Below are positions 1 through 12,379 of a stretch of DNA of 64,000 nt, in pieces. The stretch spans positions 389,273 through 453,272 of the forward strand of contig CAAAJI010000012.1 of the NCBI GenBank assembly GCA_900642245.1, given 5' to 3'. Under the pieces are notes generated by a model, which was not told the DNA's origin, made no database searches, and saw nothing but the letters and a program-made list of their open reading frames with translations. Source of the stretch: Fragilaria radians. Taxonomy: Eukaryota; Bacillariophyta; Fragilariophyceae; Fragilariales; Fragilariaceae. A program made the position numbers and the translations under genes. The first letter of the stretch is position 1. Every line of letters starts with the position of its first letter.

Positions 1-1847
1 CATGTGAAAAGCTTTGCAACAAACTATGCTGTGTAAGATTTGAGGGATTCGCAAAGGCTAAGCATTTTTTCCACGCTGTTGGGACGCCACGCTTCTGGTC
101 TACCAATTATTTCAAGAGCGTGAATTGCTTTCTCATCAGCTAATGTTGTCATTTACGTCGATGTTAGAGACTTCAACATTTACCGAAAACAATTGGACTA
201 TAGGTAGGTAGTGCCACTTCTGTGACATTGATCAAAGTCTCTCTGATGTTTTAGGACCTATTAGCAACGCTAAGTATTTGAAGTGGAAGGACAATTAAGT
301 TTTAAAAGGTTAAGACTTTGTGACGTAAAAAAAAGCAATATATGGAATATTTTTCAAGTTTATTTTCTACGTCCTATTTGTCACTAAGAGGTCAATAAAC
401 CATCCCAGGATACACGTTGGTCTAGAGTTGGATATGAAGCTCAATCAATCTAATCAAAATAGTTTGACATTTTTCGAAGAATATTTTTAAGTTTTATTTT
501 GGTAGCGTTATTGTAGTTTGAATAGAAGGCATAAAGTTTTACCTTTTTTTTTAGAAGTTTCGGCAAGTTTAGGGAACGTTTTTGTGATTCCTGGTAGAGC
601 AATAGGGAGTAGTACCGGAGTAGAGGAATAAACCTAAATTCCTCGTGGTAGCACGAGCCCGGAAGCTGGTGAGCTACCCGTTGGAATAGCGATCAAGTTT
701 CCCGGAACCTTTTTGGGAGAGGTGCAATTTGAGAATCTTTCTTTGATCAATTTGGCCTCAAGGTAGGCAATACACATGCTGGATAGTGGGCAAATGGCAG
801 ATACTTTAATAGCTAGAGCGATTCAAGCTTGGATTCGGACCAGCGTTCTCACGTCATCCATTAAAACCCCGAATAAAGGATTAAAGCTAACACCACTTTA
901 AGGCTAAATATTAAGATAATGAATTTTCACCAAAACCCAATTTTGAAACTTATCGCATTTTTATCAGGTAATCAGGATTCAATAAATGAAAAAAAGATAA
1001 AAAATTCAGATAATTTTATAAATGGTAAGATCTAGGGCACTTAATTGCTAGAGATGAGAAGTGTCACATTTTACCGTCAATACTCATTTGTGAAGGAATA
1101 CTAGAAAATTTTGAAGAATTTAGAAGTAAGGTCAAAGGTAATTATGGCTCCACATGTCAACGATTGCTATTTGGCCCTGATTTCCAAAAAGAATATCAGA
1201 AACAGGAGCATATTGCTCTGCTGAGAATTTAGATTCTGCTTATTCAGCATCACAAATCAAGAAAAATACACTCGCTTTCTATGGTATATGTCTTAGTGTG
1301 TACCGGAGCTGTGAAGGGATTTTTATAGAGATACAACAGGAAACAATAAGGACATAAAATATGCCCCGAATTAAGGACTACTTGATATAACACTTGAAAA
1401 ATGTCAACAAGTTAAGTCTTATCCGAAATTTGAGGCTTCTTGTGCTCCTGCATAGTAAGCATAGAGCGAACCGTCAAGATCACAATACCGTTTAGTCATC
1501 TAACGATATTCATCACTATGTAAACACACATTTAAATGTCCATAATCACTGATTTGCATACAAAAGGCTTAAATGACATCCCTAATAGCACAAATAGTTC
1601 TTTGAATTCAGAAAATATCTTCCATCTGCAAAAAGTCAAAAAATTTCGCATTAAGAAAAAAAAAACAGTTCACACAGGCTACCAGCAAACCTGATTATGA
1701 AACGTTACCACCATACTGTTAATTTTGACCCCATGATGCAGATCGGAACCTTCAGTTACTAAACAGTTAGCAAATTCTGCCATCCTTATCCCACTAAAAC
1801 TTAATCTCAAAAACCGTTTTAGTTGTTGAGATATAAAATCTATAATT
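1..1847. other. Non-coding, no gene recognised
   Basis: AT-rich sequence with stops in all frames and no long open frame or RNA gene that I can recognise. A slightly more GC-rich patch lies near 600-720. It may be decayed transposon sequence, since a copia-type integrase remnant starts right after it, but I could not align any of it to a family. Confidence 0.5.
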
Positions 1848-2475
1848 TTGCAACAGATGCATATTTTCTATTCAAAAATCAAATTAGGGTTGCTAGTGTC
1901 CACAAGTTTTCTATGGAATGACTTTATGAGTTGGCAAGTTGAAGGAACGAAAACTGACACAAAATCTTCTCATGCCTCTGTAGACTTTATCTGGAAACGT
2001 GGAATCCCATCCGCCTGTTGTCGTGGAAAGGCAAAGCCTGAAATACAAGACGAGTTGTTCCTGAATAATGAACAGAGTAAATTCGAGTCAAGCATCTGAA
2101 GTCTCAGGTGTGCCTATTAAACCTTGGTTGTTGTACAAGGTTATATATATTTAGCATGGTCATTATATTATCTACATGAAAGTCATCAATTTCACTGAAA
2201 GATTCTTTCTAAGTAGGTGCCAAGGAGAGATTCAGAAGATGCTTCTCATCTGCTTATGTTCCATGGGTGAGCACCAGTCCTGTATTTCGATTCGACTCCA
2301 TGTTTCACAGGAACAAGAGAAATCCTGGATATTTTGTGGGTTTTAAAGATGATGCAGAAGGCATCCTGACTTTTAAGATACTGAAGGATGATTTGAGTAG
2401 TTAATTACATAGGAGCGCCATGAGATCAGCAGCAGATTCGAGACATAAAATACATGGTTATCAATTAAGTTAGAT
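1848..2475 (+). pseudogene. Decayed Ty1/copia-type integrase fragment
   Basis: Two blocks read like copia-type retroelement integrase. Around 1965-2065 the translation includes DFIWKRGIPSA followed by KAKPEIQDEL, which fits the integrase-core stretch FIR..GIPSALRRDNAK.E seen in algal copia elements. Around 2320-2450 it reads NPGYFVGFKDD, LTFKILKDD, then after an in-frame TAA LHRSAMRSAADSRHK, which fits the end of integrase in the same elements (GxFVGF...LTFKI...I.RSxxRSA). Stops and at least one frame change separate the blocks, and I found no LTRs. Family assignment rests on remembered motifs, not a search. Confidence 0.5.
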
Positions 2476-3329
2476 ATGCAGGATTCAATTAAACGATGCA
2501 CCACAGACTTACCCTGTAGTCTGTGTCACGTCACTCCATTACTCACAACGAGAATTGAAATGCAGGAATATGTCTCTATTGTCAGATTTGTATTTGCAAT
2601 GGAATGATCTTACTAGTTTTACACGATAACTTTTGATTGTTTGAAATGCTGTCATGCTTAACAAACACTTGCAAGGGCACTGTTTGTATGAATACTCAAT
2701 TCTATAGTATGCATAAGAATTTCAGGAATGCGAAGAAAGTATTGCATACATTAACAATTGAAGAGAAGTTTATTTTTGCAATATCTTTTTTTCAAAAATT
2801 GTAAATGTTCTTTTTATAAACAATCATTACTATGGAATTAAATGCGATTTAATTGAAATGCAGTGCCAGCGACAGTCTCGATTGTTTTCATGTGTGGATT
2901 AAGACTAAAAAATCTTTTAACGGTTAATTCTTTTTCACATACAAGATCTAATCCCATGTTGGCATCGAAATGGATTTTTCAAAACCATTGGAAAATAGTA
3001 AAGAAATTTTACTCTTCGTTGGTTAAGTACTTTCGTGTGGTTGGTTAAGTAGTTTCGTGTGGTAACAGGCAAATGCCGACTTTGATTCTTTTTTTGGTGT
3101 TCATGAACATAATCAAGAATGTAACTTAGTATTCTTAAACTCACCTTCACAACGTGCATTAAAAAGGAACTTATATGTACCATATGATGTACCTCATTTA
3201 CGACAAATCACAGTTCAGGTCAAAATAAACATTACCTTCGTTGGATACATAGTTTGATCTTCGGCCAAACTTTTTACATGGCAGGCCATATTTAAATTTG
3301 TTTGAGTCGATTATAACCAAGGCAAGAAA
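2476..3329. other. Intergenic region upstream of the TPR gene
   Basis: No coding signal. It holds a 22-bp tandem duplication at 3018-3061 and otherwise AT-rich sequence. The start region of the downstream gene lies here, but no TATA box or other promoter element stands out. Confidence 0.5.
3018..3061. repeat. 22-bp tandem duplication
   Basis: Two adjacent 22-bp copies at 3018-3039 and 3040-3061 share the core GTTGGTTAAGTA and the end TTTCGTGTG, and differ at one base. They lie about 270 bp upstream of the TPR gene start. Confidence 0.85.
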
Positions 3330-6300
3330 ATGAAGGCGGATGCCCCTTTTGATGAAAGCCCTTGGCTTGATGGAGATCAAACATCGGCAGATTCTAATGG
3401 AATAGAATATTCGAGGAAAGCTGTTCATTCAAGACGAGGAAGATTTGAGGACTCGACCCGTTTCCCCTCCTTCGAACAAGCCCCTGATGATGAAGAAATG
3501 ATGCATTTATTGACCTGTCCTGCTTCGATGATTGTGAACAAAAACGAGAAGTCATTATTGGAAGTTACTCACCTTAAAGGCACGAACTCGACGACTTCAT
3601 TATGCGTTGGATTGCAGCATTATCACTCGAATGAATTCTTGCTTCAATCACATTCAAAATTTTCTAATATAGCGGAAGATCAGCAGGTATTGAATTTCGA
3701 AGCCACTAACGAAAGCATTGAAGTAACTCAATGTAATACATTAGTTCTTGATAATCATACCTCAGACTCGATTGAAGCCCAAGATGACCATGTCTCTACG
3801 CAGAATCCTGTGGGATCTTCAGAGCATATGGCCCCTAATGTATCAGAGAGCTTCAACTCAAGACTGGGAAAACTTCATGACTATGAAAGCACACTTACGT
3901 CATATGGCATTCCTCATGATTCCCAATTACCTTTTCCTGAGGTGGGAAAAACCTCGAGAGCACTATCCATAGGTGAAGAACAACGGGCGTTAAGTGCCCT
4001 TGAAATAGCGAAGCAAAACAAAAGTTTTACCTCAATTCTAATGGATGCAGCATACTACTCCACTGCTGCAGCTTCAAACTTAGCTGCTGTGGGACTAGCA
4101 TCTGTTGAAGCGGCAGGAGAGGTTGTAGAGCACATGGTGCTAGGTCCTCCTAAAAAGTCAGAGGATGAACGACATGAAGAGTCGAAGCAATTTCGACGCG
4201 ATGAAGCTAATAACTCACAAATTGAGCAGTTACATGTGACCTGTTCTCATGAGAAGGGGAAAGGTGATGTTCAAGTAGATGATGATAAGACAGAGATCGA
4301 GTGCAATCTTGATGGCTCCTCTCGTTTTGAAAGTGTTAGAGACCGCCATCCCTTGACTTTCTCGAACAGAAGGTCTGATAAATCCTCTCCCTATAATATA
4401 GAGGGACAGTGGCTGGAAAAAGAAATAACGCGGCGAGATCGTGAAGAGAAACTTAAGGCTTTGTTCCGCCAAAAGCTTTCATCGCAAAGCGCGCATGCGG
4501 ATAGAAGGGTTAATTACTGCGTCAATCGCGTTGTCCCGGTTCCTTTTAAAGATTGCGCAAATCTCTCAGAGCCTAGGGAGAGAACGAATTTCAAGTACAA
4601 TGGATCAAAGACTCCTTTTAAAACCGAATGTGACGCCCCTGAAGACGAGAAAAAGGGGCGACGGGAAATCGACGACCTAGAGCCTGGGAAACTAGACCCT
4701 AAAAACAAAGATGTTTTTGAAATTCCTAACACGTCTATCCCCCTGGAAACTTTAGCTTTCCAAAGCGTTGACTCAGACCATAGTATTAAAAAGGATGGCG
4801 AACGGACAGTGACTGAAAACTTGGAACGTTTAGAGGCGATAATTGAAGAAGACTCAGAGTCCTTAGTTCATAATGATCAAGGTGACTTTCCTTCCTTTAA
4901 TTCCTCAAAGTCACCATCAACCAACGATACCCTGCCAAATGAAGTGAGTATGAATAACCCCCTTTCGTACAATTTACTCCACACTAGCAGCAAAGTCCAA
5001 GCTTGCTCGCCCAACGCGCAGATATCCAGATATCGTCAATATTTATCAAATACTCATTTTGACGAAGGGCTAAAGGAAAATACCGATGACAGCTTCAAAG
5101 TCCTTTCAGACGTCCATGAAATTAATGTGAATCATCCCACTGACATGTGTTGTCCTATTCCAAGTTCAAAAAAAGTGATATTTCCCCTCAATGTTGAAGA
5201 ATCAGCTAGCAACCTTCTTTGTGCTTCCGATTCTCCAACGTATGAATTGAAAATGGATATACTTACTGGTATGTATACATATGCCTAAGATTCATCATGT
5301 TTGTGGATTGTGTTCTCATCTTGATTCATTAGAAAAAAAATTGGATGCATGTACTAAGGATGAGAATTTGTGTATCAAGAATGTTAAGGTCCAATCGCCA
5401 ATGAGACCAGATAGTCCAATGCCCTTTAAGGAATACTATCTTGGTGAAACATGCGAAGAATTCGTTNNNNNNNNNNNNNNNNNNNNNNNNNNNNNNNNNN
5501 NNNNNNNNNNNNNNNNNNNNNNNNNNNNNNNNNNNNNNNNNNNNNNNNNNNNNNNNNNNNNNNNNNNNNNNNNNNNNNNNNNNNNNNNNNNNNNNNNNNN
5601 NNNNNNNNNNNNNNNNNNNNNNNNNNNNNNNNNNNNNNNNNNNNNNNNNNNNNNNNNNNNNNNNNNNNNNNNNNNNNNNNNNNNNNNNNNNNNNNNNNNN
5701 NNNNNNNNNNNNNNNNNNNNNNNNNNNNNNNNNNNNNNNNNNNNNNNNNNNNNNNNNNNNNNNNNNNNNNNNNNNNNNNNNNNNNNNNNNNNNNNNNNNN
5801 NNNNNNNNNNNNNNNNNNNNNNNNNNNNNNNNNNNNNNNNNNNNNNNNNNNNNNNNNNNNNNNNNNNNNNNNNNNNNNNNNNNNNNNNNNNNNNNNNNNN
5901 NNNNNNNNNNNNNNNNNNNNNNNNNNNNNNNNNNNNNNNNNNNNNNNNNNNNNNNNNNNNNNNNNNNTTTTTGATACAGATTCCTTTTCAAATCAATCAA
6001 CGGAAGTTATCCGAATTATCCAATGCAATAATCGATGCAAAGAGGATGAGGGTACAAAGCTATTTCCTGAGATAGTTTTGTCAGAACGCTGCAAGACACA
6101 GCTCGAATTGGATGCTGTAATGAGTACGAGCAAGATGGAGAATGCTGATTCTAATCATTTCGGCGATATTGCTATGCATTCCAATGTGCACAATGATCTT
6201 GTGAATTCATTTGCTGATAAAAGCGAGAAGCTCAGCCTAGAATCGCCAATGATTTTATCGACTAGCAAAGAGTCAAGAGAATGCATGATGTTGAGTAAAA

Positions 6301-9092
6301 ACGAAGAATTTCAACATTTGGCATCAGAGACAACAGCAACAGAAGAAGTATTTAGACAGTGCCAAAACAATGGGACCTCTGACTCAATTTTATCGACACC
6401 TGACATTGAAGAAGGGAAAACATATGAGATTACCTCGAACAAAGCATCAACTGATGAAACCCCCCTTCTTTCCATCTACCATACTGTCGACAACAAGAAA
6501 ATTGAAACAATCAACAAGGAACATCTAACCACAAATGAAGAAGGTTATCTTTCTCAAGAAAATCGTAAAGAATTGGACCTATATAAATTACCTGCAGTTC
6601 AATCAGAAGTTTCTATGAATTACAATCAAGAAATCGCTTTATCTCACACTCCTGATCTCGTGAAAGGCACATCGAAGGGAGCGACACCAAAATGTGCAAA
6701 TCGTCGAAATCATGATCCCAAATTAGAGTTTTTGATGCATCCAAGTGTCTTAGTAGATCCAGGTCTCCTACCTTTAAAGGTATCAAGTACTGTTGACAGT
6801 GAAGAAGATTGCATCTCCGTTTCGTCATGTGATGATGAAGTACCTGTTTCGACAGTTTTACTTGAGCATGTGACTGAAAAATTGGTTAGCGTCCATGAAG
6901 AGGAGAAACATGAAAAACAGGATGAAGATAGAAATCCATCCATTGTAGGGGACTCACCGTTAGCTGATATGAGAATTTTAGCTAAGAATGATAGCATGTT
7001 TTCTAAATTACAAGAAAATCTATCCCAGGATGCTCCAGGAAGGAAAGAAGAAACGATAAGAGGAAATGGTGATGAGAAATTTCAGGTGTTTGGAATAAAA
7101 ATGATAGAAGTGCATATCGCGACGGATTACGGTTACACTTCTAATCCATCCATATCGCCTGAAAGTATAGCTTATTCTGATGACATTAGCCAGTCTTCGT
7201 TTGAATCAAAAGAAGATGAAAATGTTGCTCACTTGGATTCTTCCTTTAACGAGTCAGGATCAAGCAGAGACGAAAAAGAAAGTCGTGGTTTGCTATTACA
7301 CAACCAGCGAGATGATGGTCCTTGTAATCGGATCATGATTGGAGATAATGAAAGTCAAGAGGACGTGTCGTTTGTCTCTACTCAAATTTTGCAGGAAGAT
7401 GGCAACGAGAAGGGAAAATCATCTCAAAAAGGAACCATGGAGAGTGCTGTGAACGGAAGACACGAAAAATCACAAGAATGCCTTAATTTAAATCGTTATC
7501 AACGCTCTCCTGAAGAAGAGTACCTTGAAGATGATAGACAGATTGAAGGCCAAATTTTAGTTGTTTCTCAAGAAGGAAAATGCACATCGAACATGGAGAA
7601 ATCCGAGGATGATATGAAGGAACAATTAGAAGTATCAATTATCAAAATGGATAAAGATGAAATGCGTGGTGACAATGTCGAAAGTACGGAAGTGGTTGTA
7701 CCTGAGGGTCCTAAAAACTCAAATACAGATGCTCCTGTCCAGGTATCAAGCAAGCCTCTATTTCTAATCAAAAGCTTGGATGATCATGAAGGCATTTGCA
7801 AAGGAGATATAATGGTGTCATTGATCTATTGCAAGACAGGACAAGAACCAAGTGGCAATGATGGACGTGGTGAGGTAAGTAATGCAGTGTGGCGGATGAG
7901 AAATGTCCGAAGGCTTTGTAATACGAAGGATAGTAAATTTTCCAATGAAACGATATCCAAAGAACAATTATCTGGACAGGAAAGGTATCGTGTGTCACTT
8001 CCAGTCGATGTTGATGATGTACACATCGTCGGAGCGGCCGAGCTCATTCAATCTCTTGAAGCGAAAGCCTTAGATCACTTAAAGCACGATGAATTTGATG
8101 ATGCCTTGGATTTGTATGAGGATGTGATGTACTCCTATGTGACACATTTCGGAGTAGAAAATGACATGCAGGACGGGGCTCCTTGTAGTTCCATTGCGCG
8201 TCAGTATATTGGTAATGTTTGGCACAATATGGGATTGATTTACATGTTGAAAGATGATTACCGATTGGCTCTAGATTGTCTAGAGAAAGCTGCAGAGAAG
8301 CGAAACTCGATGGATGAAGGACTAAAATCATCACAGCTAATAACTATGGTGAAATTGGCAATGTGTCATTTTGCTTTAGGTCATTGGACAAGAGCTCATT
8401 CTAACTTGGAATTTTGTTTGAGGTTTGCAAAATCTAGACGTAAGAGGATGACGGATTACTTACAGATTGCAGAAATTTTGAACAATATGGGTTGCGTAAC
8501 GTTCATGGGAGGTGATGTAGAGGCTGCCAAAGCCTTTTTGTTGGAATCTTCGAATTTGCAACGAGCGGTAATGAATCATGATCTTTACGAAGGATCCGTA
8601 TTGTCAAGTCATGCCACAACTCTTAACTTTTCTATTACGTACGCTAACGTAGCCTTTCTTCTCATGGTTTCCCATGAGTACGTTTCAGCCATTTCATCCT
8701 TGGAAAAGTCATTAAGGATGCAACAGACCTTCCTCCATGATTCTCATGAGATACTACTTTGTACTATGGACCATCTTGCAAAGGCGAATCACTTGGCCGG
8801 AAGGACCGATAAGGCTCTAAGTATGTTGAATCGTATGTTACAAGCTCAGAGCGGATTATTTGGGGATGATGATCCTCGGTGTGAAATGATTCGACTCAAG
8901 GTGAGCATGATTCAAAGGAACGAACGAAAACCGGGAATCTGGGATACGAAGTCCCACCATTATCCAATGAGCGATGAGACCAAGTCCAGAAAGAAAGCAA
9001 CGACTCGTTTGACAAGTCTCAAAACGTCGTTGCGTAAAACGTCTCGTTTCCGTCGTCAGTCATCATTACAGTTTGAAGATTACATGGAGTAA
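3330..9092 (+). CDS. Large TPR-repeat protein (kinesin light chain-like), split by an assembly gap
   Basis: Begins at an ATG after AAGAAA and runs 646 codons to a donor GTATGT at 5269. A 64-bp intron (5269-5332, acceptor TTAG) rejoins the frame coding KKLDACTKDENLC. Coding then enters a run of N (5467-5967) and resumes as FDTDSFSNQ, ending at 9092. Frames on either side do not match across the stated gap length, so the gap size is arbitrary or an intron lies inside. The first three quarters are acidic, Ser/Glu-rich and probably disordered. Near nt 8030-8910 are about six TPR-type helical pairs (for example NVWHNMGLIYMLKDDYRLAL and ILNNMGCVTFMGGDVEAAKA), as in kinesin light chain-like TPR proteins. 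The tail is basic (RKTSRFRRQSSLQFEDYME) and could be phosphorylated. A scaffold role is inference; no enzyme motif is visible. The 3' end converges on the next gene with 85 bp between. Confidence 0.8.
5467..5967. other. Assembly gap (501 N)
   Basis: A run of undetermined bases inside the TPR gene. The coding frames before and after are not compatible with the stated length unless an intron or a wrong gap size is involved. Confidence 1.
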
Positions 9093-9177
9093 AAGTTTAC
9101 GGATGCATATCGATAGTTTATAAATTTCATATCGCCATAGTTTATGAATTTTGATGGTAATATGTTTCTATTCAAAA

Positions 9178-9696
9178 TTACACTTCTTCTCTTTCTAGCT
9201 TGTAATACCAACGATCATTCGGAGTCACCACCACTAGCCATGCATCACAATGGCTACTGGAGGCGTATGAATTTGAAGGTAATTGATTATCTTCATCCAA
9301 AATAGGCATTACACTTAAAATGGTTTGTCCACCATTCGGTTCGATGACTCCCATCCTCGGATCGACGTAATATTTGGGTGACGATGTTGGATCTTGATAT
9401 ACGACATCCACACAAAACTCTTGAGGTATATCACTGTCATTCTCTAGCTCAACAGACACAAAGTCATCATCACCAAGGTATAAAGAGTCAAGAATTATGT
9501 TGTCGGGCGGTTGCATTAAACCCGATGCCCACATTGGCAGAGAAATTTCAACATTCGGATCATCATGTACCTGATGAAAACGATTCGTACATGATTCAAT
9601 AGTCCTTATGTGATATCTATACAATATGGACGTGAAAGATTCACAAGGAATGATAGCAATGAAGGAAATAAATGACACAAGTCGACGCAGTACCAT
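9178..9696 (-). CDS. Small secreted or plastid-routed beta-rich protein, unknown function
   Basis: 172 aa from the first ATG at 9696. The N-terminus is a clear signal sequence: MVLRRL, a hydrophobic stretch to about residue 18, then CESFTS. A Phe just after a likely cleavage site recalls the diatom plastid ASAFAP signal, but the motif is not canonical. The mature part alternates hydrophobic and polar residues and ends DAWLVVVTPNDRWYYKLE after VDPRMGVIEPNGGQTILSV. That pattern resembles an immunoglobulin-like or MSP-like beta sandwich; this is a guess from pattern, not a recognised family. It is intronless and converges on the TPR gene. Confidence 0.65.
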   Translation of the reverse strand: MVLRRLVSFISFIAIIPCESFTSILYRYHIRTIESCTNRFHQVHDDPNVEISLPMWASGLMQPPDNIILDSLYLGDDDFVSVELENDSDIPQEFCVDVVYQDPTSSPKYYVDPRMGVIEPNGGQTILSVMPILDEDNQLPSNSYASSSHCDAWLVVVTPNDRWYYKLEREEV

Positions 9697-10239
9697 GAAC
9701 ACTTTATTTGTTTTTCTAATACCCGGTCTATCGTTACTAGCACTCTGTGTGATCCCTCAAAAAATAACAGCATGACTTTGTGCCAACACAACTAGATCCC
9801 CATTAGTGAGTGCAAGTAGTGTATTAGAATCGAAAAATTGACACTAGTATTGTGTCAACGTTGGGAAACCCGAATTCCAGATTCTTGAGTTGAGTCGAAA
9901 ATTTTGGAAAGAAAAATGATGTTTTGTACATACAGACTTTTATGGCGCGTCTCAAATTGTAAATAAAAGGCTCTCATCCTAACTACAGATATTGTGACAT
10001 TAAGTTAAATACGAGAATCAAAAGTGCCGGACTTGCAATTAATAACGCTACTCCCACTTTGCATCCATAACCTAACCATACAATTGTAACATCATTGAAG
10101 ATATTGAACTATGACTCGAGAGGGATAAGCAATCGTCGTCGACGAAAAATTCGGGTATGAGAGATTTTGCTTCAATTAAGTCAGAGGATGAGTAACAATA
10201 TTCTTCACAATCGGAATCAGTAAAAGCTACAACGTATAT
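9697..10239. other. Intergenic, nothing recognised
   Basis: Spacer between two minus-strand genes. No open frame, RNA gene or repeat is apparent. Confidence 0.5.
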
Positions 10240-11100
10240 TCAGATGTTAGCTACTTCATGAAAACTATTCGAAATATAGATTTGCTTACCTTCAATCATA
10301 TCATTAGCAGCGACGTGGAGAACTGGATCTGGTCTCTTGGAGGAGTCTTTGTCGCAAGCGATAGACGTGGTTAAGTTGTTCACTTCCTTGTTTTCCATAG
10401 TAAATCCATCCCACAGGTCATTCGTCATATCATTCAAATCACACTTTTGAAACTCCTCCAATCCTGCAGTTGGAATCATGACATACTTACTATGATTATG
10501 AAGTTGATGGAGCAGACTTGCTTCCTTGATGCAATCTTTCGTTGATCCGAGCTGAAACCTAGGATAATCTTCAAATTCATTGTTACGAATTGAATAATCT
10601 TGTATCACATGATTCCTCTTATTGTCAAGGACCAAAGCCTTAGTTATTGTTGAGCTCTTTTTGGCAGCACATTTTGAAAGTCGAAATTTGCTCTTCGAGC
10701 TAGCAAGAGTTTTGCGATTATCTCTAAGATCATGACCAATCTTTTCCTTGATCTCCCATTCAAGAGCATTTACCCACATTCGCTTTTTTTCCGAGTAACA
10801 TAAGAATCGAAATCCCTGCATCTCAAACTTGGACTGGAGATTATCGACGAATTTACTCTTTTCTGCCCTTGTAGCGTCACGATGAAAGTCAGCGGCGTAA
10901 AGCTTTACAAGACCACGATATTCTTTGTTTCCTGGCTGCCTATAACAGCCAGGCCCTCGGCCCAAGTATACGCTTTTATGCAGCGACTCAGTCATGAGGT
11001 CGAGTGGAAGAAATATTGTACTTGTTTCATTCGCATTCAGAAATTTCAGCTTAGTTTCCGAACAAAATGTCGCGAATGTTGATTCGCGATCTGATTCCAT
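10240..11100 (-). CDS. DUF6824-domain protein
   Basis: 286 aa, intronless, starting at an ATG in an open 5' context. Residues about 43-130 match the pattern I associate with DUF6824, a domain expanded in diatoms: a glycine-rich LGRGPG (46-51), then PGNKEYRGLV (56-65), a helical charged stretch, FRFLCYSEKKRMW and a final KEKIGHDLRDNRK. The typical domain reads VLxGRGxxxxxHPGNxxFR...GGRFL....W. The rest (131-286) is low in recognisable structure and has basic clusters (KSKFRLSKCAAKKSS). The domain's biochemical role is unknown to me; basic character and sequence context suggest a regulatory or nuclear role, which is inference. Confidence 0.85.
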   Translation of the reverse strand: MESDRESTFATFCSETKLKFLNANETSTIFLPLDLMTESLHKSVYLGRGPGCYRQPGNKEYRGLVKLYAADFHRDATRAEKSKFVDNLQSKFEMQGFRFLCYSEKKRMWVNALEWEIKEKIGHDLRDNRKTLASSKSKFRLSKCAAKKSSTITKALVLDNKRNHVIQDYSIRNNEFEDYPRFQLGSTKDCIKEASLLHQLHNHSKYVMIPTAGLEEFQKCDLNDMTNDLWDGFTMENKEVNNLTTSIACDKDSSKRPDPVLHVAANDMIEGKQIYISNSFHEVANI

Positions 11101-12379
11101 CAGCGATTAAACTCGATATTTTTAATATAAAGACATTTACCAAATATTTTTCAATCTTGAAGTCCTTTCAGGCGTATTTCTCCCTCATCGTTTCTAAAAT
11201 GTTGATCACTAAATTTTCAGCACCTATTCATGTGTCTTGGGTGACGGAATTGAACACCCCTAGGCATTTGTGACTCTTGAAAAATGTGCTAAACTTTCAG
11301 TACTCCTTACTTGCTGATTTGTCAAATAAAGATATTTCCTTTAGCAATTTCTCTATCTCTAGATATTGTTGCTTATTGGAAAATACGAGATCAGATTGCC
11401 TTACGGACGCCTCCTCATATCTGATAGCTGTCATAACTATCATGTGAATATTATTTGAATGGTACTTTCATTTTTGGAATATATTTCTAGCAGATAAATT
11501 CACAAGAAATAAATCTATCACTTTGTATTTAGGTAGCAGAAACAGTTCAGTTTATAATGATTCTAAGGTATAGAAAAGTAATTTGCATAATGTCCCCACA
11601 TGTAACTCCTAAAATGTTAGTTTTATTGACACACAGAAATATCCAGCCAATTAATGAATGAATATACCCTTTAGAAGTATTTGTATATTGCATTGAGACA
11701 CAGTAACTTTGTTTGCCACCTGGTTAACGCGCAATATTTTCATAGAGGATACTATGTCAAGTTTTGTTGAGATGAAAAAGAAGGCAGCGACTTCATTGAA
11801 AGGAAACTTGACGTAAGAGTAATTTCTCATCTACTAAGGTGATTTTCTTCAAGGCTTTTTCACGTTGGATTCACGAAGGCATAATCCTCATAAACTTATT
11901 CCTCTCTTTTTGAATACATTACTACAAATTGTTTCCCATAATATCTATCTTCAAAGTGGTCGCCTGAGAGGCTAAACTGAGTATCCAACTGAATCCATCA
12001 ACTCCTTAGGAATGCTGTACAACGAAACGCAAGAAGTGGTTCTACTTGACACAAAATCTAACTCAGGAAGAAGTTAACGACGAAACTCAAAAATGAATGA
12101 ATTATGAGATTGTTCAGTTGTTGTTAAAGAAAAATCTCTTTTTTGTCGCTATTACTTGATTTGAATTATTTAAGGCATACCATACCTTACATAGATAGGT
12201 ATGTCGCTGACATTTTACAATAGTTACCAGTTTTGAATCTTACAATTGAAATTGGTATGAAAATTTGGATACAACACTTTTGAGGAAGAGGGCTTGAAAT
12301 TGTCTTGATGGTAACCACCAAGAGTGATTATGTTCAGCAATGTGTACAGACTTATTGCTATTTCCAACTTTGAACTTTA
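11101..12379. other. Intergenic, nothing recognised
   Basis: About 1.3 kb of AT-rich spacer holding the upstream region of the DUF6824 gene and the 3' flank of the 1144-aa orphan gene. Open frames here are short and have no protein-like composition. Confidence 0.5.
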
